Shown: positions 10,801 to 20,066, numbered from the stretch's first letter. The stretch: 64,000 bases of DNA from Arboricoccus pini (GCF_900187945.1 NZ_FYEH01000002.1:62001-126000), one strand, 5' to 3'. Program-made: numbers and translations. The notes: generated by a model from the letters alone, not told the origin.

Positions 10801-11404
10801 GTACGGGCGCCTTGGCACCTGTGGGAAAGACATCGAGCAAACCGCCACGGACGGCATATTCGCCAGTCTCAACGACGGTCCCCGCGCGCCGATAGCCATT
10901 GCGCTCGAGATGGCGGATCAGGTCCTCGCGATCGACGCGCGTGCCAGTGCGCGCGGTGAAGTGTCCTGCCGCAACGGCCTCGGCCGGCGGCAATCTCTGC
11001 AGGACCGCATTTGCCGTGGTCAGGATCAATTTCGGCGCCTGGTCAGCCGGATGGAGCAAGGCCGCGAGCGTGCGTAGACGCGCTGCCATGACCTCGCCAT
11101 TGGGTGAGATCCGATCGTAGGGCACGCAGTCCCAAGCCGGCAGGTTCAACACTTGAACTTGCGGCGCGAAGAAGTGGGCGAGCTTCTCTAACTGAATCAG
11201 TCGTGGCTGATCCCTGGCGATGAAGAGAATGGTCGAGGCATCCCCTGACGTCAGGCGTTGTACAACGAAGCGAGCCTCGAGGCCGTCCCGTGACGCACTA
11301 AGTAGTGTTCGCGTCGGCAAAGACTCGGCGGCCAATTCGGCTGCGAAAGATTCGGCGACGGATTCGACGACGTCGCCGTCTTGGATCGATCCAGACGGAG
11401 TCAT
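7844..11404 (-). CDS. mfd: Transcription-repair coupling factor
   Basis: DNA translocase of 1186 residues that dislodges RNA polymerase stalled at lesions and recruits UvrA. Visible domains in order: UvrB-like N-terminal region (LPAWDCVPYDRISPN), the RNA-polymerase-interacting CarD-like domain (EGDLVVHAEHGIGRFDGL), the superfamily 2 helicase core with Walker A GDVGFGKTE and DEEQ box, RecG-like TRG motif region, and the C-terminal regulatory domain. No truncation is seen. The start overlaps the sdhE stop by 4 bases (ATGA). The combination with sdhE is common in this class; coupling probably reflects expression rather than function. Confidence 0.97.
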   Translation of the reverse strand: MTPSGSIQDGDVVESVAESFAAELAAESLPTRTLLSASRDGLEARFVVQRLTSGDASTILFIARDQPRLIQLEKLAHFFAPQVQVLNLPAWDCVPYDRISPNGEVMAARLRTLAALLHPADQAPKLILTTANAVLQRLPPAEAVAAGHFTARTGTRVDREDLIRHLERNGYRRAGTVVETGEYAVRGGLLDVFPTGAKAPVRLDFFGSTIESIRRFDPLTQRSAGKEQQLELGAVSEVVLDDAAIERFRTRYLQTFGAVGSSDPLLESVQSGRPFPGMEHWLPLFHDSLATLFDYLPADCELAFDHLAREGVLARATLIGEHYEARRTPEPTGSTFGTVPYRALPPDALYIDEQSFERAARERRSFQFSIFNAPPAIPKGYDEVIDLHGRPARDFATERATRDTNLFDAIVRHLRELLGRKAKPLIAVASNGAAERLQQVLEDHGAEGLSRAETFAEARRLPGVVIVVLPLDHGVIADDGLHILSEQDLLGDRIARAARKSRRADKFIADLTQLAEGDLVVHAEHGIGRFDGLVTLEIGGAPHDVLKLIYAGNDKLFVPVENLEILSRYGSGEEGGALDKLGGVGWQQRKAKAKERIRELAGELIKVAAERAMRKGQPIDLAHGIYDEFAARFPFEETEDQLRAIESVLGDMASGHPMDRLVCGDVGFGKTEVAIRAAFVVAMSGRQVAMLAPTTLLARQHFNVFSQRFAGMPIRVAQLSRFVTAKEMDKTKKAMIAGEVDIVVGTHALLSKGVAFKDLGLVIIDEEQHFGVAAKEKLKQLRAEVHVLTMTATPIPRTLHMALGGMKDLSIIATPPVDRLAVRSFVTPTDPVVLRDAILREYHRGGQCFYVCPRVADQTKLRQDLEALVPEIKIAVANGQMAPAVLEAVMNDFYDGKVDLLLATNIVESGLDIPRANTLIVHRADLFGLSQLYQLRGRVGRSKVRGYAYFTVPSERTLADTAEKRLQIIQSLDGLGAGFHLASHDLDIRGAGNLLGDEQSGQIKEVGFELYNQMLEEAVTELRRAAKDAEQSASSATDWTPQITVDAAALMPESYIGDLDLRLSMYRRLASLQEADELDAFAAELVDRFGKMPIETRQLIEIVGIKQLCRRANVAKLDAGPKGIVATFHENRFPRPDRLVGWIANSKGQMRVRPDHRLVMMRETQSPPERLKAARFLASELAKLAT

Positions 11405-11688
11405 CGGGCGCGGTGGCTCCGTGCTAAAGCTATCTGCGTGCTTTTGATCAAGGCCAGCACGTCATTGTCGTGACGGGCTGGAACAGGCCTGCTGCCAACG
11501 ATCCAGGCAAAGATGTCGTGATCGCTCTCGGCCAGCAGCGTCTCGTAGCGACCGACCTGTTCCTCGTTTAAACTGGCCAGATGCTCCTCCGCGAACCGTC
11601 CGAGAATGACGTCGCTCTCGAGGAAGCCGCGATAGCGGCTATGATGCACAAGGCGCTTCTTGCGGATGGCTAGAGCATCCAATGACAT
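11401..11688 (-). CDS. sdhE: Succinate dehydrogenase assembly factor 2 (SdhE/DUF339)
   Basis: Small helical protein of 95 residues that promotes covalent FAD attachment to the SdhA flavoprotein of succinate dehydrogenase. The invariant RGxxE motif is present as RGFLE within SRYRGFLESD near residues 18-27, and the later DHDIFAWIVG segment fits the family. It is the first gene of the long minus-strand run ending with tlyA and lies only 18 bases from the divergent recG start, so promoters for both must overlap the coding regions or be very compact. No sdh genes are in the window. Confidence 0.9.
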   Translation of the reverse strand: MSLDALAIRKKRLVHHSRYRGFLESDVILGRFAEEHLASLNEEQVGRYETLLAESDHDIFAWIVGSRPVPARHDNDVLALIKSTQIALARSHRAR

Positions 11689-11706
11689 GATGCTACCCGA
11701 CTACTC

Positions 11707-13815
11707 GTGAAACAAAGCCCGACGATCGATGACGAACGCGAGTGGCAAGATCGTCTCGATCCCCTTCTCGCACCGGTCACCTCCCTCGATGGCGTGGGAC
11801 CGAAAACGGCAGCCGCCCTAGCGAGGCGGCTCCGCCGCGACGCCGTGCGCTGCATCGACTTGGTCCTTCTAGCACCTAACGGCAAGATCGACACGACCTC
11901 CGGCGACGATCTTGCGCTTGCGACTGGAAGGCTTGTCTGCCTGGAGGTCGAGATCCTGGCGCACCGTCCGGCCAGGACATCGAGGATGCCTTACGTCGTC
12001 GTCGCCAAAGTGGGGGAGACGGAGCTCGATCTGATCTTCTTCAGGGCACGGCCTAAGTGGCTCGCCGAGCGCTACCCTCTCGACACGCGCTGTCGGATCA
12101 TCGGCCGGATAGGGATCTATCGGGATCGATATCGCGTGGCGCACCCGACACTGGCATCTGAAACTGAGGCCGGACCTGGATCACTCGTCTCCTATGGAAC
12201 GGTTGAGGGGATCCCCCGGAGCAGATTCAATGCCTTGATCCGGCAAGCGGTCAACAGAACGCCCGAACTTCCGGAATGGCTGGATGCCGGCCTGCTCGCG
12301 AAGCATGGCTGGCCAGGCTGGCGCGAGGCCATCTTGACGCTGCACGCGACGAACACGGCCGAGGCCGCCAGACGGCGCCTGGCCTTCGACGAGATCCTCG
12401 CCTTTCAACTCGAGCTTGAATCGAGCCGGCGCACCATCGAGCAGCTTCCCGCCATGTCGTTGTGCGATGAGCAAGGCTTACAACGGGCTTTTTTGTCTCG
12501 CCTTCCTTTCGTGCCCACGAACGACCAGCTTCGCGCCATCCAGGAGATCGAGGCGGACTTGGCTAAAGAGCGGCCCATGGGTCGGCTTCTCCAGGGTGAC
12601 GTCGGCAGCGGCAAGACGCTCGTGGCCGCCTGTGCGATGCTCACCGCGGCGGCCTGCGGCGCACAGGCCGCCTTGATGGCGCCGACCGAACTCCTGGCAC
12701 GGCAGCATCATCGGACATTATCTCAATGGTTCGAGCCACTGGGCGTCGAGGTCGTGCTGGCGACAGGAAGCGAGACACTGGGAGCACGACGCCAATTTAC
12801 CCAGGCGCTGGCCAGCGGCAACGTCAAGCTAGCCGTCGGTACGCATGCCCTGTTCCAGGACAAGTTGATCTTCAAAAATCTGGCGCTGGTCGTAATTGAC
12901 GAACAACATCGTTTCGGGGTCGAGCAGCGACAGCGATTGATCTTGAAGGCCAGAGCGGGACGCGCCGCGCATCTTCTCGCGATGAGCGCCACGCCCATTC
13001 CCCGCACCTTGCTTCTAGGACTATACGGGGACATGACGGTTTCGTCGCTTCGACAAAAGCCGCCCGGCCGCTTGCCGGTCAAAACGCGCCTTATTGCTGC
13101 GGACCGGCAGGATGAAGTTATGGCATCCTGTGGTCGTGCCCTCGCCAATGGCGAGCGGATCTACTGGATTTGTCCCTTGATCGAAACGGATGAGGTCTCG
13201 GCCAGCCAGGACGCCGCGATCCAGCGTTTTGCCACTTTGGCCCTGTTGTTTGGCGAACGCGTCGGCATCGCGCACGGACGGCAGGAGGCTTCGGAACGCG
13301 AAGCGCAGTTGCGGGCCTTCGCCGCAGGCGACATTCAGCTTCTCGTTGCGACCACGGTCGTCGAAGTCGGCGTCGATGTGAGTGAAGCCACGATCATCGT
13401 AATCGAGAGCGCTGAGCGATTCGGTATGGCGCAATTGCATCAGTTGCGTGGAAGAGTTGGTCGGGGCGTGAGGCCATCTTTTTGTCTGCTGCTCTATAAC
13501 GCGCCCCTTAGCTTTTCCGCGCGGCAAAGACTACAGGCGCTCAGACAAACAGAAGACGGCTTTGCGATTGCCGAGAAAGACATGAACCTAAGAGGCCCAG
13601 GTGACATCCTGGGTTTGAGGCAAAGTGGGCTGCCTGAATTTCGAATGGCGGATCTGAAAAAGGATGCGGATCTGCTTGCTCTAAGCTCGGTGGTGGCTGC
13701 CTCAGCAGCAAAAGGTCGACGAGAAAACTCCGCACGTCGTCCCCTCGATCTTTTGGTATTGCTGCATCGAGCTCTGAATGCCTGGGCCGCATCAGCCAAC
13801 ATCATCAAGGTATAG
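11707..13815 (+). CDS. recG: ATP-dependent DNA helicase RecG
   Basis: Superfamily 2 branch-migration helicase that rescues stalled forks and processes recombination intermediates; 702 residues. The N-terminal wedge/OB domain starts after a helix-hairpin-helix-like SLDGVGPKTAAAL. The helicase core has Walker A QGDVGSGKT, DEQH Walker B, SATPIPRT and the C-terminal QLRGRVGRG motif. The GTG start at 11707 is the only one close to the expected N-terminus; no strong ribosome binding site is visible. RecG and Mfd share the same helicase module and are encoded back to back on opposite strands. Confidence 0.95.
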   Translation: MKQSPTIDDEREWQDRLDPLLAPVTSLDGVGPKTAAALARRLRRDAVRCIDLVLLAPNGKIDTTSGDDLALATGRLVCLEVEILAHRPARTSRMPYVVVAKVGETELDLIFFRARPKWLAERYPLDTRCRIIGRIGIYRDRYRVAHPTLASETEAGPGSLVSYGTVEGIPRSRFNALIRQAVNRTPELPEWLDAGLLAKHGWPGWREAILTLHATNTAEAARRRLAFDEILAFQLELESSRRTIEQLPAMSLCDEQGLQRAFLSRLPFVPTNDQLRAIQEIEADLAKERPMGRLLQGDVGSGKTLVAACAMLTAAACGAQAALMAPTELLARQHHRTLSQWFEPLGVEVVLATGSETLGARRQFTQALASGNVKLAVGTHALFQDKLIFKNLALVVIDEQHRFGVEQRQRLILKARAGRAAHLLAMSATPIPRTLLLGLYGDMTVSSLRQKPPGRLPVKTRLIAADRQDEVMASCGRALANGERIYWICPLIETDEVSASQDAAIQRFATLALLFGERVGIAHGRQEASEREAQLRAFAAGDIQLLVATTVVEVGVDVSEATIIVIESAERFGMAQLHQLRGRVGRGVRPSFCLLLYNAPLSFSARQRLQALRQTEDGFAIAEKDMNLRGPGDILGLRQSGLPEFRMADLKKDADLLALSSVVAASAAKGRRENSARRPLDLLVLLHRALNAWAASANIIKV

Positions 13816-13819
13816 AAAC

Positions 13820-13861
13820 ATTAAGAGCGTAAGAGTTTTTTAGATAAATTTTATTCTTAAT
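13820..13861. repeat. AT-rich inverted repeat downstream of recG
   Basis: ATTAAGA (13820-13826) and TCTTAAT (13855-13861) form a 7-bp inverted repeat around a loop containing a run of six T. It lies at the start of an AT-rich stretch (17 G/C of 70 bases in 13821-13890, about 24 %) in an otherwise high-GC window. It could help end recG transcription, but the loop is long. Confidence 0.4.
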
Positions 13862-13890
13862 TTCCTTAGATGGATATCTCTACATTCAAT

Positions 13891-13919
13891 TTGACAAGTG
13901 CCAACCAGAGCGAGAAATC
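13891..13919 (+). promoter_or_regulatory. Candidate promoter before the orphan gene
   Basis: A perfect TTGACA (13891-13896) lies in the AT-rich island upstream of the orphan reading frame. The best -10 at 17-base spacing (GAAATC, 13914-13919) is poor, so only the -35 element is convincing. The remaining part of 13816-13989 holds no recognisable gene. Confidence 0.25.
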
Positions 13920-13989
13920 TACGGCGATAGTTCTTTGATATGTGGCCGGTGTGGCCATTCGTATCGTAACATACTGTGCGATGTGCTTC

Positions 13990-14451
13990 ATGATTCATAC
14001 TGCACCACCTGACTACACGATGCGCGAACTTCTTCGCGAGCGTGATCGGCTATGCCGTGATCATTGGGAAACCAAATATTCCCTGCCGGAATGGACCATA
14101 GCACCGCTCCTTGCCGCCGGTCTGACGCGGGCGGAATTGGCAACAGTGTCAACGGGCACCGAGGCAGGAGAAAAGGCCCGCCTCGATAAGCTGGAGCAAC
14201 TGATTGCCGAGGTCGATCGTGAGCTCCTAGCGATCGTCATCCAGGTTCGCACCGGTCAGGCGGGAGAACGCGCCAGCCTCGCGAGTGTGATTAAACTGGC
14301 CATCCAGGAACTGCAATCCGAACGCCGAGATCACGACCATGGCCGCGCAGATCTCGTGGCCCGGTTGCTGCAACTTGCGTCCAGCTGTCTTGAGCCTGAC
14401 AGACCGCGCGAATCTGCCAGTCCGATTATGAAGCCCAGCATTCCAGCTTAG
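13990..14451 (+). CDS. Hypothetical protein, orphan
   Basis: I do not recognise this 153-residue product. It is mostly helical by composition, with an Arg/Glu-rich N-terminal helix (MRELLRERDRL), a Leu/Ala-rich middle (LDKLEQLIAEVDRELLAI) suggestive of a short coiled coil, and no membrane segment or cysteine motif. The start is uncertain: ATG codons at 13981, 13990 and 14020 and a GTG at 13942 are all in frame, and none has a clear ribosome binding site. It sits alone between recG and the convergent aspS, right after a strongly AT-rich stretch, which hints at insertion or a lineage-specific gene. It may also be non-coding. Confidence 0.5.
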   Translation: MIHTAPPDYTMRELLRERDRLCRDHWETKYSLPEWTIAPLLAAGLTRAELATVSTGTEAGEKARLDKLEQLIAEVDRELLAIVIQVRTGQAGERASLASVIKLAIQELQSERRDHDHGRADLVARLLQLASSCLEPDRPRESASPIMKPSIPA

Positions 14452-14479
14452 CATTACTCGCGGGTCCACGCAGGACGGC

Positions 14480-16318
14480 TTATTCCTCGCCGCCTGCCTT
14501 GTCGGTCGCAAGTCCCGCCTTTTCAAGGCCGGCCAGTCGTTCTCGGGCAGCGATTGTCAATTGGATACCGACGTCCTTTAGCTGCTTTTCGCTTGCCGGG
14601 CTCGGCGCGCCGAGAAGAAGTTCCTCCGCACGCTGACTGAGCGGAAAGGCCGTGACTTCCCGGAGGTTTGGCGTGTCCGCGAGCAGCATAACGATCCGAT
14701 CGATTCCCGGTGCGATGCCACCATGTGGTGGAGCACCGAACCGCAAAGCGCGCAGCATACCACCGAATCTTGTCTCCAGCTCATCCTGTCCGTATCCGGC
14801 GATGGCAAATGCCTTGGCCATGATGTCAGGCCGATGGTTACGAATAGCGCCGGAGGAGAGTTCGATGCCGTTACAGACAATGTCGTACTGATAGGCAAGG
14901 ATATCGAGAGGATCGCTGCCCTCCAGGGCCTGAAGGCCGCCTTGCGGCATGGAAAAGGGATTGTGCGAGAAAACGACCTGCTTGAGGTCCTCGTCCCACT
15001 CAAACATCGGAAAATCGACAATCCAGCAGAACTCGAAGACATTCTGCGTCAGCAGATTAAGGTCCTGGCCGACTTTCATTCGGGCCGAACCCGCGAATTT
15101 CGCCATCTTGCCGGGTTGACCAGCAACGAAGAAGACGGCGTCGCCATCGCCAAGCCCGAGTTTGTCGCGAATTTCAGCGGTTCGTTGTTCGCCGATATTT
15201 TTGGCGATCGGACCCGCCCCCTCGCCTTCGCGAAAGAAGATATATCCAAGTCCCGGCTGACCTTCGCCCTGGGCCCAGGCATTCATTCGATCGCAAAAGG
15301 TGCGACTTCCGCCGCCCTTGGCTGGAATGGCCCAGACTTCAGCCTTTGCATCTTTTTCCAGGATCGAGGCAAAGACCTTGAAGCCCGATCCGCGAAAATG
15401 CTCGGAGACATTGCACATGACGATCGGATTGCGAAGATCCGGCTTGTCCGACCCATAAAGCCGCATCGCCTCCGCGAACTTGATTCTCTTGAAGGGTGCT
15501 GGGGAAACAGTCCATCCTTCGGGCTTGAACTCTTCGAACAGTCCGTGGATCACCGGTTCGACCGCGGCAAACACGTCCTCCTGGGTCGCGAACGCCATCT
15601 CGATATCGAGCTGGTAAAATTCGCCGGGCGAACGGTCAGCCCGGGCGTCCTCGTCGCGAAAGCAAGGCGCAATCTGAAAGTACCGGTCGAATCCGGAGAT
15701 CATGTAGAGCTGTTTATATTGCTGCGGCGCCTGCGGCAGCGCGTAGAACGTCCCGGGATGCAGGCGCGAGGGCACCAGGAAGTCACGGGCCCCTTCCGGC
15801 GAACTTGCCGTCAGGATAGGCGTCTGAAATTCCGTGAAACCCTGCTCTTCCATGCGACGGCGAACGCTCGAAATGATGGCCGATCGTAGCCGAATATTGC
15901 GCTGCATCTGCTCGCGCCGCAGATCCAAGAAGCGATAGCGTAGACGCGTTTCCTCGGGAAAATCCCGGTCGGCATTCACCTGCATGGGCAGCACGTCGGC
16001 TGTCGACTGAACCGTGAACTGGTCGGCGACGACCTCGATAGCCCCTGTGGGCAGGTTGGGATTGATCGCGTCAGCGTCGCGGGCGATGACCTGTCCCTCG
16101 ATCGTGATGACACTCTCAAGACGCAGCGATTCGGCATCACCGAAGAACGGGCGATCAGGATTGACGACGATCTGGGTAAGGCCCGTATGATCACGAAGAT
16201 CGATGAACAGAAGTTGCCCATGGTCGCGCTTGCGATGCACCCAGCCGCTGAGACGTGCGGTGTGACCGACATCGGTCACGCGAAGCTGGCCGCATCGATG
16301 CGTTCGATAGACATGCAT
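14480..16318 (-). CDS. aspS: Aspartyl-tRNA synthetase, probably non-discriminating
   Basis: Class IIb aminoacyl-tRNA synthetase of 612 residues. It has the N-terminal OB anticodon-binding domain, the catalytic core with motif 2 ([22 protein letters not shown]), the bacterial GAD insertion and motif 3 ([14 protein letters not shown]). In the anticodon-binding region the sequence reads RDHG (His33), where discriminating enzymes such as E. coli have Leu. That His is a known determinant for also charging tRNA-Asn, in organisms that make Asn-tRNA by transamidation. The ATG at 16318 matches the family N-terminus MHVYRTH; a TTG at 16330 would add four residues. Confidence 0.95.
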   Translation of the reverse strand: MHVYRTHRCGQLRVTDVGHTARLSGWVHRKRDHGQLLFIDLRDHTGLTQIVVNPDRPFFGDAESLRLESVITIEGQVIARDADAINPNLPTGAIEVVADQFTVQSTADVLPMQVNADRDFPEETRLRYRFLDLRREQMQRNIRLRSAIISSVRRRMEEQGFTEFQTPILTASSPEGARDFLVPSRLHPGTFYALPQAPQQYKQLYMISGFDRYFQIAPCFRDEDARADRSPGEFYQLDIEMAFATQEDVFAAVEPVIHGLFEEFKPEGWTVSPAPFKRIKFAEAMRLYGSDKPDLRNPIVMCNVSEHFRGSGFKVFASILEKDAKAEVWAIPAKGGGSRTFCDRMNAWAQGEGQPGLGYIFFREGEGAGPIAKNIGEQRTAEIRDKLGLGDGDAVFFVAGQPGKMAKFAGSARMKVGQDLNLLTQNVFEFCWIVDFPMFEWDEDLKQVVFSHNPFSMPQGGLQALEGSDPLDILAYQYDIVCNGIELSSGAIRNHRPDIMAKAFAIAGYGQDELETRFGGMLRALRFGAPPHGGIAPGIDRIVMLLADTPNLREVTAFPLSQRAEELLLGAPSPASEKQLKDVGIQLTIAARERLAGLEKAGLATDKAGGEE

Positions 16319-16476
16319 GGCGTTAAGCAATCCTGTTCCTCAAATGGTCCGGACTTCCCTTTTTGCAAAAGAGCCGTGCCAGAACGGCGCGGAGGAAGTC
16401 ACGAAGGTCAAAGCCATGTCAAGCGACCTTACGACTTGAAGGCTGCCATTTTGCCCCTTGCCGATATCGAGTTTAC

Positions 16477-17622
16477 ATGACGCTGATCGCCGACAACAAT
16501 TCCCTCATCGCATTCTGCGAACGTCTCAAGGGTGAGCGGTTCATCACCATCGACACCGAGTTCATGCGGGATCGCACGTTCTGGTCCAAGCTCTGTCTTA
16601 TCCAGATCGGTGGCAGCAAGGAGGCGATGGCGATCGACCCTTTAGCACCCGGCCTCGATCTCGAGCCGATCATCGAGCTCATGGACGATCCAGCGATCCT
16701 CAAAGTTTTTCACGCCGCAAGGCAGGATCTCGAGATCTTCTGGCGAATTTCCGGACGTCTGCCGACACCCCTCTACGATACACAGATCGCGGCACAGGTC
16801 TGCGGCTTTGGTGACGAAGTGGCATACGAAACCTTGGTCAGCAAGGTAGCCAAGGGGCGACTCGATAAGAGTTCACGCCTCACCGACTGGTCACGGCGAC
16901 CGTTGAGCGAAGCACAAATAAATTACGCCCTCGGCGACGTCACCCATCTACGCGTCATCTATGAACGCCTGGCCCGTCAGATCAGCGCTGCGGGACGCAG
17001 CGAATGGGTGCAGGCGGAAATCGACCAACTTTATAAACCGTCCCTGTTCGAACAGAATCCAGAGGAAGCTTGGCGCCGCATCAAAGTGAGAACGCGTGAC
17101 CCGCGATTTCTCTTAATGGTGCAGCGCTTAGCTACCTGGCGTGAACAGGCGGCCCGCACGCGCGATCTACCGCGTAATCGCATCCTTCGCGACGACCTTC
17201 TCCTCGAGCTCGCGGCCTCTCGGCCCAGGACGATCGAAGATCTGAAATCCCTCGATCGAATCACGCTCGATCGGGAGAGCACGCATCAGGTCTTCGGTAT
17301 CGTCCAGGACGTCTTGGCAGCTCCAGGCTCGGCATTGCCCACGATCGAACAGCCTGCCGATCCTCCCCGCGGCCTCGGGCCGCTCGTCGAGCTGCTGCGA
17401 GTGCTGCTCAAACTGCGTTGCGAGGAGGCCGATGTCGCCCAGCGGCTTGTTGCTTCCGCGGGCGATCTGGAGGCAATAGCCATAGACGATCAGGCCGATG
17501 TACCAGCGCTCTGCGGCTGGCGTCGCGGGATCTTCGGCGAAGCCGCTCTGGCCCTAAAGCACGGCACAATTGCCCTTGCCGTCAGAGACGGCCGACCGTC
17601 TATCGTCGAGTTGCCCAGGTAA
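16477..17622 (+). CDS. rnd: Ribonuclease D
   Basis: 3'-5' exoribonuclease for tRNA 3'-end maturation; 381 residues. The DEDDy nuclease residues are all present: D26 and E28 in DTEFMRD, D84 in ARQDLEIF, and Y150/D154 in NYALGDVTHL. A first HRDC helical domain follows (about 210-290) and a weaker second one extends to the C-terminus. The ATG at 16477 starts right at the exonuclease domain; the frame is open back to 16363 but codes for atypical residues. Divergent from aspS across 158 bases, in which I see no clear promoter. Ends one base before the pdxY stop on the other strand. Confidence 0.93.
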   Translation: MTLIADNNSLIAFCERLKGERFITIDTEFMRDRTFWSKLCLIQIGGSKEAMAIDPLAPGLDLEPIIELMDDPAILKVFHAARQDLEIFWRISGRLPTPLYDTQIAAQVCGFGDEVAYETLVSKVAKGRLDKSSRLTDWSRRPLSEAQINYALGDVTHLRVIYERLARQISAAGRSEWVQAEIDQLYKPSLFEQNPEEAWRRIKVRTRDPRFLLMVQRLATWREQAARTRDLPRNRILRDDLLLELAASRPRTIEDLKSLDRITLDRESTHQVFGIVQDVLAAPGSALPTIEQPADPPRGLGPLVELLRVLLKLRCEEADVAQRLVASAGDLEAIAIDDQADVPALCGWRRGIFGEAALALKHGTIALAVRDGRPSIVELPR

Positions 17623-17623
17623 T

Positions 17624-18475
17624 TCAGACGACCTGGGTCGCTGCGAAGATCCGTCCAGGGCTTACCAACTGATCCTGCGCTTCGATGAGCAACAACTCGT
17701 GCGAGTCTGCCCGATGGGTGGCGGCTACGAGGCCGTACATGGCCGAGCTCGCATGCTCCAGGGATGACCGGGCGTCCCGCTGTTTGAGATACGAGGCCAG
17801 GTATAGGGCGGTGAAAGCATCGCCGGTGCCGTGCATGTCGAGGGGCAGCCGCGGCGTCTGCACCAGCCAGGAAGCTTCGGCGGTATGGGCAAGGATGCCC
17901 AGCGTGTCGCGCTCGCCGGGGAGCTCCAGGCTGGTGACAACAACGATCTCAGGGCCGGACTTTCGGATGAGTGAGGCTGCCTCGACGGCTTCCGCTAGAT
18001 TACTGATCGAGCGGCCGGCCAGATAGGCCAGCTCGAACTGATTGGGGGTCACGATGTGCGCCGCCGGAACGGCCCGATCGCGGAAGAACTCGGGGATACC
18101 GGCGCGAACGAAGAAGCCACGACCCTGGTCGCCCATTACGGGATCACAAGTGTAGATCGAATCGATACTGGCGCGCCGCACACGCTCCACCGCATCGAGT
18201 ACGACCTGACCGCTCTCAGGTGCTCCCAGATAACCCGACAGCACCGCCCGGCAGGTGGCGAAAGCGCCGCGCTCCTCAATTCCTTGAATGACTTCGCGCA
18301 CCCATTCAATATCGACCGATCGTCCGCCCCAGCTTCCATAGCCCGTATGATTGCTGAAGAGGACGGTCATCACCGGCCACACTTCAAAGCCCAGCCGCTG
18401 CAGCGGGAAGACCGCGGCGCTGTTTCCAGCATGGCCATAAGCCACCGAGGACTGGATCGAAAGTATGCCTTCCAC
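17624..18475 (-). CDS. pdxY: Pyridoxal kinase
   Basis: Ribokinase-superfamily kinase that phosphorylates pyridoxal in vitamin B6 salvage; cytoplasmic. With the GTG at 18475 (GGAG 10 bases upstream) the protein has 283 residues and begins [18 protein letters not shown], collinear with the PdxY N-terminus. A GTG at 18490 would add five residues. The CDPVMGD motif and the C-terminal GTGDAF anion-hole/catalytic Asp motif are intact. It is divergent from pdxH, whose enzyme oxidises the PNP/PMP made by kinases of this type, so the two form a compact salvage locus. Confidence 0.92.
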   Translation of the reverse strand: MEGILSIQSSVAYGHAGNSAAVFPLQRLGFEVWPVMTVLFSNHTGYGSWGGRSVDIEWVREVIQGIEERGAFATCRAVLSGYLGAPESGQVVLDAVERVRRASIDSIYTCDPVMGDQGRGFFVRAGIPEFFRDRAVPAAHIVTPNQFELAYLAGRSISNLAEAVEAASLIRKSGPEIVVVTSLELPGERDTLGILAHTAEASWLVQTPRLPLDMHGTGDAFTALYLASYLKQRDARSSLEHASSAMYGLVAATHRADSHELLLIEAQDQLVSPGRIFAATQVV

Positions 18476-18628
18476 GTGCCATATCTCCACTTGAGCCGTA
18501 GATCGAAAGGCACCGGCCAGCCGCTGCGCCCAGAATTTTGTGGGTATGAGCTTTTGTCGTCGAAGGCTAGGGCCTGAGGCTCACGCATCCCGCGCTCATG
18601 GTCGGCCTCGTCACCCTGGAGAAATTTC

Positions 18629-19264
18629 GTGAGTAATCCATCGTCGATGCGGATCAATTATGACAAGTCGTCACTGGACGAGACGATGGTTGATCCTGAC
18701 CCTCTCGTCCAATTTCAAAACTGGTTCGACGAGGCGTTGGCTGCGGGTCTGATGGAACCCAACGCCATGGCCTTGGGCACCGTCGATGCGGACGGCAATC
18801 CTTCCACCCGCATGGTACTTTTGAAGGCTTTCGACCACCAGGGCTTCGTGTTCTATACCAATTATGAAAGCCGCAAGGCCATCGAGCTCGATCAAAGCAG
18901 GCGCGCCTCGCTGCTTTTCTGGTGGGACAAACTCCAGCGTCAGGTACGCATTGAAGGCTGGGTCGCGCGAAGCGAGCCCGAGGCGGCCGATGCCTATTTC
19001 GCGTCCCGTCCCTACGCCAGCCGCATCGGTGCCCTCGTCTCGCCCCAAAGCCGGATCATCAAGACCAGAGGCGAATTGGAGGCCACCGAGGCCGCCGCCC
19101 GCGAGCGTTATCCCGAAGAGGTACCCCGGCCCGCCCATTGGGGGGGCTATCGTGTTGTGCCCCGTTCCATAGAATTCTGGCAGGGACGCAGCTCCCGGCT
19201 GCACGACCGGCTGCGCTACAAGCTCGACGGCGAGACGTGGCGAGTCGAACGTCTAGCTCCCTGA
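18629..19264 (+). CDS. pdxH: Pyridoxamine/pyridoxine 5'-phosphate oxidase
   Basis: FMN-dependent oxidase that converts PNP or PMP to pyridoxal 5'-phosphate; 211 residues, a split-barrel dimer in the cytoplasm. The FMN-binding STRMVLLKAFDHQGFVFYTN region is typical, and the substrate-binding WGGYRVVPRSIEFWQG C-terminal signature is complete. The GTG start at 18629 has GGAG 7 bases upstream. The 138-base gap to pdxY, minus and divergent, must carry both promoters; no hexamers there are convincing. PLP made here serves MetC and Dat elsewhere in this window. Confidence 0.95.
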   Translation: MSNPSSMRINYDKSSLDETMVDPDPLVQFQNWFDEALAAGLMEPNAMALGTVDADGNPSTRMVLLKAFDHQGFVFYTNYESRKAIELDQSRRASLLFWWDKLQRQVRIEGWVARSEPEAADAYFASRPYASRIGALVSPQSRIIKTRGELEATEAAARERYPEEVPRPAHWGGYRVVPRSIEFWQGRSSRLHDRLRYKLDGETWRVERLAP

Positions 19265-19331
19265 ATCAGGTTTTGCACTATAACGGAAGCAGCTATGCTA
19301 AGCTTGCGCGTGACTGGCGATGGAGAGTGGC

Positions 19332-20066
19332 ATGAACGAACGGAAAACTGTCTTCATCACGGGCGCTAGCCGAGGCATTGGCCATGCAACCGCGGCTTAT
19401 TTCGTCCGCCAGGGGTGGCGGGCGATCACCTGCTCACGAGACCCGGTGCCGCCTCAGTGCCCTCGAGACGAACGTCATGCCCATATCACGATAGACCTTG
19501 CAAATATCGATCGCCTTGAAGGTGCGATCGAACAACTCTACGCGATTTTGGGAGACGGGGAGTTGCATGCCCTCGTCAATAATGCCGGCTATTCCCCAAA
19601 AGCCCCCGATGGGAGCAGGTTGGGCTGCCTGGATGGCGATCTGGCGGTCTGGCAAAAAACGCACGCCATCAATCTTATGGCGCCAGTCTTTTTCGCTCGA
19701 GCCTGCGTGCCTATGCTTCACAAGACGCAAGGTGCGATCGTCAACATCACCTCGATCGCCGGCACGCGCGTTCACCCGTTTGCCGGCAGTGCCTATAGTA
19801 CTTCCAAGGCGGCGCTGACGGCGCTGACAAGAGAACTCGCCGCCGACGTGGCGCATCTGGGCATTCGCTGCAACGCGGTCTGCCCAGGCGAAATCAACAC
19901 TGCCATTCTCTCGCCCGGTACCGACAAATTGGTCGAGCGTATTCCCCTCAAGCGACTGGGCTCGCCCGAAGAGGTAAGTGCGATCATCTATTTCCTCTGC
20001 AGCGATGCCGCATCCTACATCACCGGTGCCGAGATCCCGGTAAATGGCGGCCAGGATCTCTTCTAG
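19332..20066 (+). CDS. Short-chain dehydrogenase/reductase
   Basis: Classical SDR of 244 residues. The NAD(P)-binding motif TGASRGIG is at residues 10-17 and NNAG at 83-86. The catalytic set is complete: S141, Y155 and K159 in YSTSK. The PG motif and C-terminal NGGQ of the family are also visible. The ATG at 19332 has GGAG at 6-base spacing. The substrate is unknown. It follows pdxH by 67 bases and precedes a HugZ-like flavin-barrel gene by 41, so a role near B6 or tetrapyrrole metabolism is conceivable but unsupported by any specific residue. Confidence 0.85.
   Translation: MNERKTVFITGASRGIGHATAAYFVRQGWRAITCSRDPVPPQCPRDERHAHITIDLANIDRLEGAIEQLYAILGDGELHALVNNAGYSPKAPDGSRLGCLDGDLAVWQKTHAINLMAPVFFARACVPMLHKTQGAIVNITSIAGTRVHPFAGSAYSTSKAALTALTRELAADVAHLGIRCNAVCPGEINTAILSPGTDKLVERIPLKRLGSPEEVSAIIYFLCSDAASYITGAEIPVNGGQDLF

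Noticed and set aside
14723-15889. A 388-codon plus-strand frame opposite aspS
   Set aside because: aspS has all class II motifs on the minus strand; the shadow shows no domain and no ribosome binding site.
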